The position numbers and the translations under genes were made by a program. A DNA stretch of 64,000 nucleotides from Branchiostoma floridae (Eukaryota > Chordata > Leptocardii > Amphioxiformes > Branchiostomatidae), in the NCBI RefSeq assembly GCF_000003815.2, contig NC_049989.1, forward strand, positions 20,463,255 to 20,527,254. Direction: 5' to 3'. Positions 61,701 to 64,000 of the stretch are shown here, one piece after another (position 1 is the stretch's first letter; each line of letters opens with the position of its first letter). The notes under the pieces were generated by a model. It was not told where the DNA came from and did no database searches. It worked only from the letters and a program-made list of their open reading frames with translations.

Positions 61701-64000
61701 TTCAAGGTGACTGTGAATTCCACCTTAAACTCATACTTCCTGTCAATGAGTTGATTACAGCATAACCTAACGGATACAGGGTTAACATAACTTAGTACAA
61801 TCTTGTAGCAAACTCTTACATACCTTCTTGAACATCTTGTCGATGGCATCAAACTTCTTGGCCTCCTCGGGCAGCTGTGAGCGGATGTCTCCTGCCAGGA
61901 AGATGCTCTCCAGGTACATCCACTTCCTTTGCACAACCATCCACACCTAGGCAGGGGAAGGAGGCATGAGTCTTCATGTAATAGAATCTTATATGTACAG
62001 TTCTGTTAATGATATTTTCAAAACTTAGTCTATCTGCCCCCTGTATTGAAGACACTGTTTCTTCCTAATGTAGCCGAAACATTGTTAACTACAGTCATGT
62101 TTGCTCACAAATAGAAGGTAACAATTTTAAATTTATACATGCCTTCAGCCTATACAATACGCCCTCGGCAACCTCTGCTAAACTGGGGTTTCCACTTCTG
62201 TGAGTGTGGTCTCTATATAGCTGTGCCGATTCTCTGAATGGCACACGTGTGGAAACCTCAGTCCAGTTTACCATCTATCCTTCTCCCGTACATTGCATAG
62301 ACCAATGTTGAGGATGCGTGTACATGTAGTTAATGCTGCAGTACTACAGTCAAACCTGCCCAAGACGACCACCCGGGGGACCGGGAAAAAGCGGTCGATT
62401 TGGACAGGTGGTCTCTGAGAAGAGTATCGACTCAAAACATGCCCGATGCAAAGTATAAATGGTTTCCGTTGTGTTTAATGGCAAATAGCAAGCACACTGC
62501 ACGCACGCAAAGAAGCGAGGTGTTTAATGTCAAATACAACACGCACACTGTAAACTGTAAATTTAACCCCAAAATCTGACGCAAACTGGCCGATTTCGGC
62601 ACAAAATCGCGCTATTTATCATAAAAAAAATCGATGCCAACCTCAATTTTGAAAATGATGCGGTCGTTATGGGTCCCAGTTTGGGCCGGTCGCGGTCGCT
62701 TTGGCCAGGTGGTCGTTGAGAAAAGGTCGCTTAATGCTTACGTCAATGGGAAAATAAATCGGGACCGAGAAAAAGCGGTCGAAATGGCCAGGTGGTCGCT
62801 GAGAAGAGGTGGTCGCTCGGGCAGGTTTGACTGTATTTAGATATTTAAAAAAAATGTTTTGTCCGTACCTCCACCACCTCAGCGATAAGAGACAGCCCCT
62901 TCTCCCAGTTCTGTACAGTCTGCAGGAAAGGTCCCACGAACCGCGAGGCTGACATGCTCTGTAGGTTCATGGCATTGTCGTCCAGAATCTGCATGACGTC
63001 GTCAACGGAGCCCAGGATGAACCCACGGTCGGAGGTGCCTATGGAGTAAAAAAATAAGTTATTAAACAAAGAAGTTATTAAACAGCTCAATTCATAATTT
63101 TTCCAGAAAGGAGACAGCTACTTATTTAGTAGTCTGTATCTGTATAGTGATTTGGTGAAACATACCAGCATCTGTATCTGCCCAGTACCTATATAACCAG
63201 TATAACAGCCATTTGGCATAAAACACACAACAGTCACAATGCACAGCAGCAGCTGGTTATATTACATTGAGGAACCTGTTGCATCTAACTTTGCACATGT
63301 AGCTGCAAGTGCTGTTTAAAGCAGCTATACAGTGAGGACACCTTTCAGAGACAGCATAGCACAGAATTCAGCACCAAGGACAGGTCTATTGTCTAGACTG
63401 TTTAAGGAAAAGCAACGTATCTCCACTAAGTTTTATTCAATAGGAAGCTCTCATTTTCTGGTCATTGGTTCAATATGTACCGACTGATCTTACCTTTGAT
63501 GTATTTGTGCACCATAAACTTCATACTGGCCCACGTCTCCTCTACTTCCTTGATGCCCTGTTGGGAAAGACAAAAAGAGATATGAAGTGTGATATAAAGT
63601 CCCTTATCTAAAGAGCATACTTCATTCTAAACTACATATCATTTTGGCATTCCTTCATGACATAATCAAAAGAAGAGCCATAGCCTGAGGTGGTGGCTAC
63701 ATGGAGATGCTTTAGACATATTGACAGTATCAAAGACATGTCAACGTCACTTTTCCAAGACATACCTTACCTTCTTGATACTGACTTTCTTGAATGTGAT
63801 AAGTAAATTCTAAGACAACTAAACGTGCCACCTGTATAGGTAACAAGACATGTACCTTCTCAATACTGAGTTCCTTGGATGCGGAGGTGACGATATCAGC
63901 GATGGTTTCTGCGTAGTTGTGCAGGTCCATGGCAAACAGGTTCTCCAGAGTGAATGTTTCGGGGTTCATGTCAAACGACTTCCCCGTTTTCTCCATCAGC
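17763..64000 (-). CDS. DNAH10: Axonemal dynein heavy chain DNAH10, 56 exons visible, N-terminus outside window
   Basis: DNAH10 is a motor heavy chain of the two-headed inner arm dynein I1/f, paired with DNAH2, acting in cilia and flagella. The 56 exons run right to left and encode about 3,050 residues: linker, AAA1-AAA6 with the stalk between AAA4 and AAA5, and C-terminal domain, ending GVCLILNSD-stop. Human DNAH10 has about 4,470 residues, so about the first 1,350 lie beyond 64000. The AAA1 sequence [18 protein letters not shown] with [13 protein letters not shown], and the ending HWVLQGVC, fit DNAH10 better than DNAH2, 5, 8 or 11. Exon phases agree throughout except at two places: the 100-N gap (37694-37793) and the five-copy exon at 59485-60066, after which a segment is missing. 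Domain-level entries follow. The subtype call is from memory of family motifs. Confidence 0.88.
18816..19099. mobile_element. Foldback element with long inverted arms and 10-bp direct repeat
   Basis: The arms at about 18816-18900 and 19013-19099 are complementary over most of their length (ATCCTCCTACG / CGTAGGAGGAT at the tips, GGGACATCCAACAGCCAAA inside). The 10-bp AATATGCAGC is repeated at 18806-18815 and 19100-19109. The spacer has CAGCCAATCAGAGAATAGG and ATTTATAAGCAGGG. TSD length and long arms suggest a Mutator-like foldback. Lies in the dynein intron between exons 18321 and 19202. Confidence 0.88.
20421..20650 (-). repeat. Donor-side copies of dynein exon 20777-20988
   Basis: Two copies (from about 20427 and 20593) of the last 45-60 bp of the exon, each with CCGTACCCTCTGCAG-like donor context. 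They match the exon text for [10 protein letters not shown] with small changes. Confidence 0.85.
21060..21325 (-). repeat. Acceptor-side copies of dynein exon 20777-20988
   Basis: Two copies (21062-21150 and 21219-21325) of the first about 60 bp of the exon ([17 protein letters not shown]-like) with the upstream acceptor CACCTGTGAAGATTCGTTGA. The second is nearly identical to the real junction at 20988. Confidence 0.88.
22566..22855 (+). mobile_element. SINE, Ala-like tRNA head
   Basis: Head GTGGGTAGAGTTGTTCGCCT, TTGCATT (TGC anticodon-like) and GAGTTCCATTCCC (B box). Body GGTACATGCTGC, TTAGCACTCAGCA, CAGTGGACTAGCCCCCTGCT. Copies of the same family: 41171-41432 (-), 54281-54562 (+), 61333-61520 (+) and a diverged one at 49010-49370. 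Confidence 0.8.
23064..23142. repeat. Degenerate telomere-like CCCTAA repeats
   Basis: Runs such as ATCCCTAATCCTTACCCTA, CCCAACCCTAATCC and CTTAACCCTAACG are interrupted copies of CCCTAA, the animal telomere unit. Internal to a dynein intron. Confidence 0.7.
23880..24075 (-). mobile_element. SINE fragment (CCCTTGGGAAAGGCAC family), minus strand
   Basis: Reverse complement of the body seen at 35248 and 48405: GACCTCCATTTAACGTCCTA, TCTGAGGGACG and CCTTTCCCAGG. Truncated at both ends. Confidence 0.55.
24108..28860 (-). CDS. DNAH10: DNAH10 AAA5-AAA6 bridge and AAA6, seven exons
   Basis: Exons 28731-28860, 27531-27695, 27072-27180, 26483-26586, 25682-25837, 24782-25120 and 24108-24308. The first four encode [40 protein letters not shown] and [17 protein letters not shown]; the AAA6 core is [40 protein letters not shown] and [15 protein letters not shown]6 is a structural, non-hydrolysing module; no classic Walker A is seen, as expected. 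The exon 25682-25837 donor is GAG|GCAAGT, a GC-AG intron supported by phase on both sides. A partial copy of exon 24108 lies at 24417-24496. The long intron 27696-28730 holds nothing I recognise. Confidence 0.93.
26160..26335. mobile_element. Possible Penelope-like element tail
   Basis: AAGGAATACACTGAGGAAGA, CAGATAGTCATTGAAACGTC resembles the terminal text of Penelope-like elements, where a CTGAxGA...GAAAC hammerhead core is common. No coding part is attached. Confidence 0.35.
29285..31913 (-). CDS. DNAH10: DNAH10 AAA5, five exons
   Basis: Exons 31692-31913, 31164-31311, 30323-30458, 29625-29779 and 29285-29373. They encode [108 protein letters not shown] and [20 protein letters not shown]. 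This is the ATP-binding-like D5 region following the stalk. The intron between exons 30323 and 31164 carries donor-side repeats of exon 31164 (30880-31163); the next intron carries repeats of exon 30323 (30059-30322). Confidence 0.94.
30059..30322 (-). repeat. Donor-side copies of dynein exon 30323-30458
   Basis: Copies at 30116 and 30218 carry 16-18 bp of exon end (CTTTGATGTTTTTCTCGA) plus about 85 bp of intron (GAAGCTGTTTGACAAGATGA). Spacing to the real junction is 102 and 105 bp. Confidence 0.9.
30880..31163 (-). repeat. Donor-side minisatellite of dynein exon 31164-31311
   Basis: About five or six degenerate units contain AACCCAGTACCTTGAGG and CTAGAACTACAATAGCCTGG, the last joining the real junction at 31164. 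Each unit carries the donor dinucleotide and the exon codons for L-K. Confidence 0.85.
32080..32124. repeat. (AC)n/(ACTC)n microsatellite at LINE 3' end
   Basis: A run of AC dinucleotides followed by CTCA repeats abuts the LINE 3' end. LINE tails of RTE/CR1 type often end in short tandem repeats. Confidence 0.85.
32110..33441 (-). mobile_element. 5'-truncated LINE with an open reverse transcriptase frame
   Basis: One uninterrupted frame runs on the - strand from about 33441 to a stop at 32138. It has RT motifs [30 protein letters not shown] and the catalytic [10 protein letters not shown]-x2-C / C-x2-C / H-x2-C / C-x2-C block (PCAVCRS, CTVCNFW, HKIC, CPRC) follows, then a C-terminal region with [19 protein letters not shown] and GRGRPRKTW. 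The endonuclease and N-terminal RT are missing; the 5' end meets a CA microsatellite at 33441-33480. The frame's in-frame 5' extension (to 33514) is just that repeat. The clade is RTE/CR1-like but I cannot settle it. The lack of stops suggests a fairly recent insertion. Confidence 0.88.
33441..33602. repeat. CA-rich low-complexity sequence
   Basis: Irregular CACACA/ACACACAC sequence with ATGCACAC variants. Long frames across it are composition artefacts. Confidence 0.9.
33679..38702 (-). CDS. DNAH10: DNAH10 stalk coiled coil and microtubule-binding domain, six exons
   Basis: Exons 38505-38702, 37794-37998 (cut by the gap), 36139-36236, 35022-35203, 34593-34729 and 33679-33896. Coiled coil 1 reads [20 protein letters not shown] to [17 protein letters not shown]; the stalk tip that binds microtubules includes [20 protein letters not shown] and [20 protein letters not shown]; coiled coil 2 is rich in K/E/L ([20 protein letters not shown]) and ends [19 protein letters not shown]. 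About a dozen residues expected between ATAIQLD and KDAEESL fall in the 100-N gap. Partial exon copies occur at 34314-34592, 35697-35805, 36381-36418 and 38120-38424. Intron 33897-34313 shows nothing. Confidence 0.93.
34314..34592 (-). repeat. Donor-side copies of dynein exon 34593-34729
   Basis: Two copies begin at about 34314 and 34454, spaced 139-140 bp, each with about 45 bp of exon end (CTTTTCTCTCTTTGGCTTGA, GCTACATCGCAGTACCC) and shared intron (GGTGTCTTGAGCTAT). Confidence 0.9.
35248..35620 (+). mobile_element. SINE with Leu/Ser-like head and duplicated tail
   Basis: GTGGCACAGCGGCAGCATG and CTTGAATCCGGCTTC resemble a degraded tRNA head. The body CCGATCTTGTGCCCTTGGGA, AAAGGCACTTAACACAC follows. 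The tail repeats TATTGAGGTCAC, GAATGGCAGCTC twice. Confidence 0.65.
35690..35810 (-). repeat. Acceptor-side copies of dynein exon 35022-35203
   Basis: GGCTTTGCAAAGGACCTGGG at about 35701 and TTCACAAAGGACCTGATACC at about 35789 match the real acceptor (CTTCGCAAAGGACCTGGGGA at 35191). Shared downstream text is CAGAGGAGTTAGTC-like. Confidence 0.75.
36381..36460 (-). repeat. Acceptor-side copy of dynein exon 36139-36236
   Basis: The first about 38 bp of the exon ([12 protein letters not shown]) and about 40 bp of upstream intron (ACAGGAGATAGGAAACACAG) are repeated. The copy diverges at 36381. Confidence 0.92.
36461..36830. other. CpG-rich unclassified block in the stalk intron
   Basis: CpG dinucleotides are dense here (GTTCGATACGGGTGTTCCGG, GGGTCGGATTACC, GATCCGACCCGCGG) against an AT-rich background. 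CCGCGGGTCGGAT and ATCCGACCCGCGG form an inverted pair near 36720-36765. Probably part of an unrecognised repeat. Confidence 0.35.
37218..37647. mobile_element. TIR element with 11-bp target-site duplication
   Basis: About 30-bp imperfect TIRs: left TAGCCTGGGTACCATCCGGA, right ends TCCGGATGTACCCAGGG; AGTAGTTCGC is inside both. TGTAACTCTGC is repeated exactly at 37207-37217 and 37648-37658. TSD of 9-11 bp fits Mutator-like elements. No transposase; 430 bp. Confidence 0.92.
37694..37793. other. Assembly gap of 100 N
   Basis: Exactly 100 N, the usual placeholder for a gap of unknown size. It cuts the 3' end of the dynein exon ending at 37998 and hides about a dozen stalk residues. Confidence 1.
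38120..38504 (-). repeat. Donor-side copies of dynein exon 38505-38702
   Basis: Copies at 38346-38424 and about 38187-38262 carry about 70 bp of exon end (TACTGGTCCTTC, GTGATGAAGTCCAGGTAGTT) and shared intron (TGCCCTTGCCCTGAACTCTA). The copy at 38346 keeps the donor; the farther copy has lost it. A TGGCCATTAACCCC micro-repeat lies at 38290-38335. Confidence 0.9.
39137..43592 (-). CDS. DNAH10: DNAH10 AAA4, six exons
   Basis: Exons 43493-43592, 42765-42896, 42102-42239, 40902-41118, 40219-40307 and 39137-39373. The Walker A motif is GIGGSGKQS in exon 40902 and a Walker B-like VFLFTDAHV follows in the same exon. Other landmarks: [77 protein letters not shown] and [17 protein letters not shown]. 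The donor of exon 40219 was set at AGT|GTGGGT so that it joins exon 39137 in phase. A copy of the 5' end of exon 39137 lies at 39466-39527 inside an ATC microsatellite. Confidence 0.94.
39375..39655. repeat. ATC microsatellite with an embedded exon copy
   Basis: Runs of ATC/TCA flank a copy (39466-39527) of the first about 60 bp of exon 39137-39373 with its acceptor CATCTGGGAAATATATCATC. A third stub ATTATGCCAGATC is at 39612-39625. Confidence 0.92.
39990..40197. mobile_element. Small TA-flanked TIR element rich in CGCGG
   Basis: TACTGTAAATG at 39988 and CATTTACAGTA at 40189-40199 form the ends, with TA as likely TSD (Tc1/mariner-like). Inside are repeated GGTTTTCGCGGTGACC and CACCGCGAACAT. 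A fragment of the same family is at 27255-27300 (TACTGTAAATGCATTTAAGT). Confidence 0.85.
40457..40491. repeat. (AAAC)n microsatellite
   Basis: About eight AAAC units in a dynein intron. Confidence 0.95.
41171..41432 (-). mobile_element. SINE, Ala-like head, minus strand
   Basis: Reverse of the family at 22566: GCAGGGGGCTGGTCCGCTGG, TGCTGAGTGCTAAGCAG, GATCAAACTCACGACC (B box complement), CTACCCACTCGGCC (A box complement). Confidence 0.8.
41750..42010 (+). mobile_element. 3' remnant of a Penelope-like retroelement
   Basis: The + strand reads, with interruptions, S-R[11 protein letters not shown] and L-S-H-T, the typical end of the GIY-YIG endonuclease ORF of Penelope-like elements. It is followed by CCCCGATGATGGTGTCAGTC, ATCGAAACGTAGG, which resembles their hammerhead-bearing terminal region. 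Stops break the frame. Confidence 0.6.
43679..43740. repeat. (TG)n microsatellite
   Basis: About 20 TG units followed by degenerate TG/TGCATG sequence in a dynein intron. Confidence 0.95.
44083..44126. repeat. (AAAC)n microsatellite forming the donor of exon 44127-44310
   Basis: About eleven AAAC units. On the - strand this is (GTTT)n beginning directly at the splice donor, so the first intron bases are GTTTGTTTG. Confidence 0.95.
44127..49958 (-). CDS. DNAH10: DNAH10 AAA3, six exons
   Basis: Exons 49739-49958, 48816-48982, 48262-48360, 47727-47879, 45336-45585 and 44127-44310. Walker A is [10 protein letters not shown] (exon 48262), Walker B region [12 protein letters not shown] (exon 47727), and the sensor region [17 protein letters not shown] (exon 45336). 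Also seen are [40 protein letters not shown] and [20 protein letters not shown]. Intact Walker motifs suggest AAA3 can bind nucleotide, as in other dyneins. Two partial copies of exon 45336 lie at 47109-47153 and 47269-47313, and a 1,407-bp TIR element sits in the adjoining intron. Donors of exons 44127 and 48816 lie in (GTTT)n runs. Confidence 0.95.
44509..44900. mobile_element. Degenerate relative of the foldback element
   Basis: Shares CATCCTCCTA (44530 and 44726), CAACCAATCAGAGAATAG and AAGTTCATTAATATTTATAA with 18816-19099. Two head-like copies appear nested. Ends are not clearly defined. Confidence 0.55.
45638..47044. mobile_element. 1,407-bp TA-flanked TIR element with resolved empty site
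   Basis: Ends are CTGTAATTCTTGA (45638) and TCAAGAATTACAG (to 47044), bounded by TA at 45636-45637 and 47045-47046. Inner ends share TAATTTTAGCG/CGCTAAAATTA. The middle is CpG-rich (45840-46350) with a short Arg/Lys-rich frame (45998-46279) that I do not recognise. The neighbouring tandem copy at 47187-47215 has the same flank uninterrupted (AGTACAAACTATGTAACTAT), proving the borders and TA duplication. No transposase was seen. Confidence 0.93.
47046..47410 (-). repeat. Acceptor-side copies of dynein exon 45336-45585
   Basis: Two units of about 160 bp carry the first about 45 bp of the exon ([14 protein letters not shown]) and its acceptor at 47109-47153 and 47269-47313, with shared intron (AACTCAACCTGTTTGCTGTC). 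The original unit is split by the 1,407-bp element. Confidence 0.93.
48153..48215. repeat. (AC)n microsatellite
   Basis: ACACACAC/GCACGCAC run in the intron between exons 47727 and 48262. Confidence 0.9.
48405..48700 (+). mobile_element. SINE of the CCCTTGGGAAAGG family
   Basis: TTTTGAGTTTAAATCC (B box-like) is followed by TTTTGTGCCCATGGGAAAGG, ATATGGGCCATAGAGGTCCT and AGGAGAGCCACAGCTC, as in the copy at 35248. Confidence 0.65.
50397..53261 (-). CDS. DNAH10: DNAH10 AAA2, four exons
   Basis: Exons 53143-53261, 52346-52490, 51755-51910 and 50397-50654. Walker A is [15 protein letters not shown] (exon 53143); the Walker B-like region is [20 protein letters not shown] (exon 51755). Others: [60 protein letters not shown] and [13 protein letters not shown]. 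Donor-side partial copies of exon 53143 begin at 52940 and 52806 within a GAGT-rich microsatellite. A short donor-side copy of exon 51755 lies at about 51439-51455. Confidence 0.95.
52806..53142 (-). repeat. Donor-side copies of dynein exon 53143-53261 with GAGT repeats
   Basis: Copies begin at 52806 and 52940 and hold about 45 bp of exon end (CTGGTTTGTGC, GAGCGAGTGT, ACAACAGACTTGCC). They are separated by (GAGT)n from the intron. Confidence 0.92.
53594..53918. mobile_element. hAT-like short TIR element
   Basis: TIRs CAGGGTTGGACAAGT (53594) and ACTTGTCCAACCCTG (to 53918). Inside, GGGCAAGT is repeated in both orientations. No exact 8-bp TSD remains. Confidence 0.82.
54013..59033 (-). CDS. DNAH10: DNAH10 AAA1, the main ATPase site, six exons
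   Basis: Exons 58850-59033, 58199-58333, 57335-57487, 56729-56917, 55471-55617 and 54013-54204. Exon 58850 carries the linker end ([20 protein letters not shown]) and [20 protein letters not shown]. Walker [10 protein letters not shown] is in exon 58199, Walker [12 protein letters not shown] in exon 57335, and the sensor [15 protein letters not shown] in exon 56729. AAA1 is the main hydrolysis site that drives the power stroke and all key residues are present. Exon 58850 starts in phase 2 (one base, T, completes the first codon). Partial copies occur at 55996-56053, 57568-57900, and 58559 and 58704. Confidence 0.95.
54281..54562 (+). mobile_element. SINE, Ala-like head, best-preserved copy
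   Basis: GTGCAATGGCCTAGTGGGTA (A box), CCTTGCATTTGG (TGC anticodon-like), GAGTTCGATCCCCAGCC (B box), then the body TTAACACTCAGCATTCGGGA, GTGGACTAGCCCCCTGCTGT and GGAGATGGGCGCCGCCC. Confidence 0.85.
54889..55386. mobile_element. LTR-like miniature element (TRIM-type layout) with tRNA-like segment
   Basis: Two direct repeats of 168 and 165 bp (54889-55056 and 55222-55386) start TGTAACAGTGGGG and end CTTACA. After the first comes TTGGTTCCCACACC, in primer-binding position; before the second comes the purine run GAAAAGAAAAGGGGGAGTAG, in polypurine-tract position. Each repeat contains a tRNA-like half, GGATTTGTAATCC (TGT anticodon) and CCGGGTTCGATCCCCGG (T arm). The middle is a three-unit minisatellite (GTGAGTAACAGGCTAG). 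No coding capacity, and I could not find a target-site duplication. The alternative is two tandem tRNA-derived SINE copies. Confidence 0.6.
55993..56056 (-). repeat. Donor-side copy of dynein exon 56729-56917
   Basis: TTAGCCAGCAGGAAGCCCTC, GAGAACAGCATGATCTCGCA matches the exon end for [13 protein letters not shown] with a donor-like CAC before it. Lies 670 bp beyond the microsatellite from the real junction. Confidence 0.92.
56057..56725. repeat. CA/ACCCAC-rich minisatellite
   Basis: Higher-order units such as CACACACTACCCACACACCA and CACAGCCCAGTGCACATAAC repeat irregularly over about 670 bp, with one T9 interruption at about 56560. Frames across it are artefacts. It joins the real donor of exon 56729. 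Confidence 0.95.
57568..57900 (-). repeat. Acceptor-side copies of dynein exon 57335-57487, graded decay
   Basis: The nearest copy (57568-57642) holds about 70 bp of the exon start (AVGKIFSG...[11 protein letters not shown]-like). The next (about 57709-57762) is half eroded and a third (about 57875-57900) keeps only the intron part. Shared filler is GGACAGATCAATCAAT. Confidence 0.88.
58559..58849 (-). repeat. Donor-side copies of dynein exon 58850-59033
   Basis: Two 145-146-bp units start at 58559 and 58704, each with about 100 bp of exon end ([25 protein letters not shown]), a donor and filler CTTACTATACAGTAAAACAA. Confidence 0.95.
59340..59470. repeat. AGGTGGTC-family repeat abutting a truncated dynein exon
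   Basis: On the - strand the coding text V-E-D-T-F stops at about 59471 and runs directly into repeat sequence sharing GATGCTTGTGTCAATGGGAA with 16330-16375, plus AGGTGGTC and CAAGTTTGACTG. This is the family of the element at 62347-62833. The frame meets TAG soon after. Confidence 0.65.
59485..60066 (-). repeat. Five tandem copies of a 70-bp dynein exon
   Basis: Copies at 59485-59554, 59617-59686, 59741-59810, 59873-59942 and 59997-60066, spaced 132, 124, 132 and 124 bp. Each keeps a CAG acceptor and the exon text for VEWMTLYQG to WTWE. In the copy at 59485 the frame goes on into V-E-D-T-F (59471-59484). In the other four it diverges right after GGGAGGTC into intron-like text (CTGGTTAATGAG). 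The alternate 132/124 spacing implies amplification of a two-unit block. Confidence 0.95.
59485..64000 (-). CDS. DNAH10: DNAH10 linker region, seven exons, one in five copies
   Basis: Exons 63856->64000, 63494-63557, 62869-63038, 61824-61946, 60903-61136, 60165-60391, then a 70-bp exon in five copies. Encoded landmarks: [120 protein letters not shown] and [20 protein letters not shown]. This is the linker that swings across the AAA ring. The 70-bp exon reads VEWMTLYQG, then [11 protein letters not shown]. Vertebrate DNAH10 has about 60 more residues before the [10 protein letters not shown]-type sequence; I did not find them here. Confidence 0.88.
61333..61520 (+). mobile_element. SINE fragment, Ala-like head
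   Basis: AGTGCAATGGCAGAGCGGGT, TTTGCCTTGCATTTGG and TTCAATCCCCAGCAGAGTCA match the head at 54281; the body is shortened. Confidence 0.75.
62347..62833. mobile_element. TA-flanked TIR element with internal GGTGGTCG repeats
   Basis: TIRs CAGTCAAACCTGCCC (62347) and GGGCAGGTTTGACTG (to 62833) with TA at 62345-62346 and 62834-62835. Inside are repeated GAAAAAGCGGTCGA and CCAGGTGGTCGCTGAGAA subterminal motifs in both arms. 487 bp, no transposase. Related eroded copies lie at 16264 and 59340. Confidence 0.92.

Overview
The window is animal nuclear DNA with two intron-rich, convergent genes, both cut by the window ends. On the + strand (105-12818) are 15 exons of NDC1, the transmembrane nucleoporin; only a short N-terminal piece is missing to the left. 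On the - strand (17763 to beyond 64000) are 56 exons, about 3,050 residues, of an axonemal dynein heavy chain that I identify as DNAH10 (inner-arm dynein I1/f); about the first third of the protein lies to the right of the window. Every exon was placed from reading frame, splice sites and matching phase with its neighbours. Close similarity to vertebrate proteins, dense exon-junction tandem repeats and the many short TIR elements suggest a lancelet (Branchiostoma). That assignment is inference.

Layout: 1-12818 NDC1, with a local segmental duplication (about 4.6-5.6 kb against 7.1-7.8 kb) that brackets foreign exon-like fragments. 12819-17762 is the intergenic space between the two 3' ends, holding minisatellites and old repeats. 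17763-23596 is the dynein C-terminal region, 24108-28860 AAA6, 29285-31913 AAA5, 33679-38702 stalk and microtubule-binding domain (with a 100-N assembly gap), 39137-43592 AAA4, 44127-49958 AAA3, 50397-53261 AAA2, 54013-59033 AAA1, and 59485-64000 the linker.

The most striking property is that about 17 of the 56 dynein exons and two NDC1 exons are flanked by partial tandem copies of themselves, each keeping one exon-intron junction and some intron. The extreme case is a 70-bp linker exon present five times (59485-60066). The next expected coding segment there is absent and the splice phases do not join. Introns also hold well-bounded non-autonomous DNA elements (hAT-like with 8-bp TSD, two with 10-11-bp direct repeats, several TA-flanked), an LTR/TRIM-like unit, tRNA-derived SINEs, Penelope-like remnants and one open LINE reverse transcriptase ORF. 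One 1,407-bp TIR element has its pre-insertion empty site preserved in a neighbouring tandem copy.

The two genes are not obviously linked in function: NDC1 anchors nuclear pores in the nuclear envelope and DNAH10 is a ciliary motor. I saw no operon, CRISPR array, functional tRNA or rRNA gene, or other complete gene.
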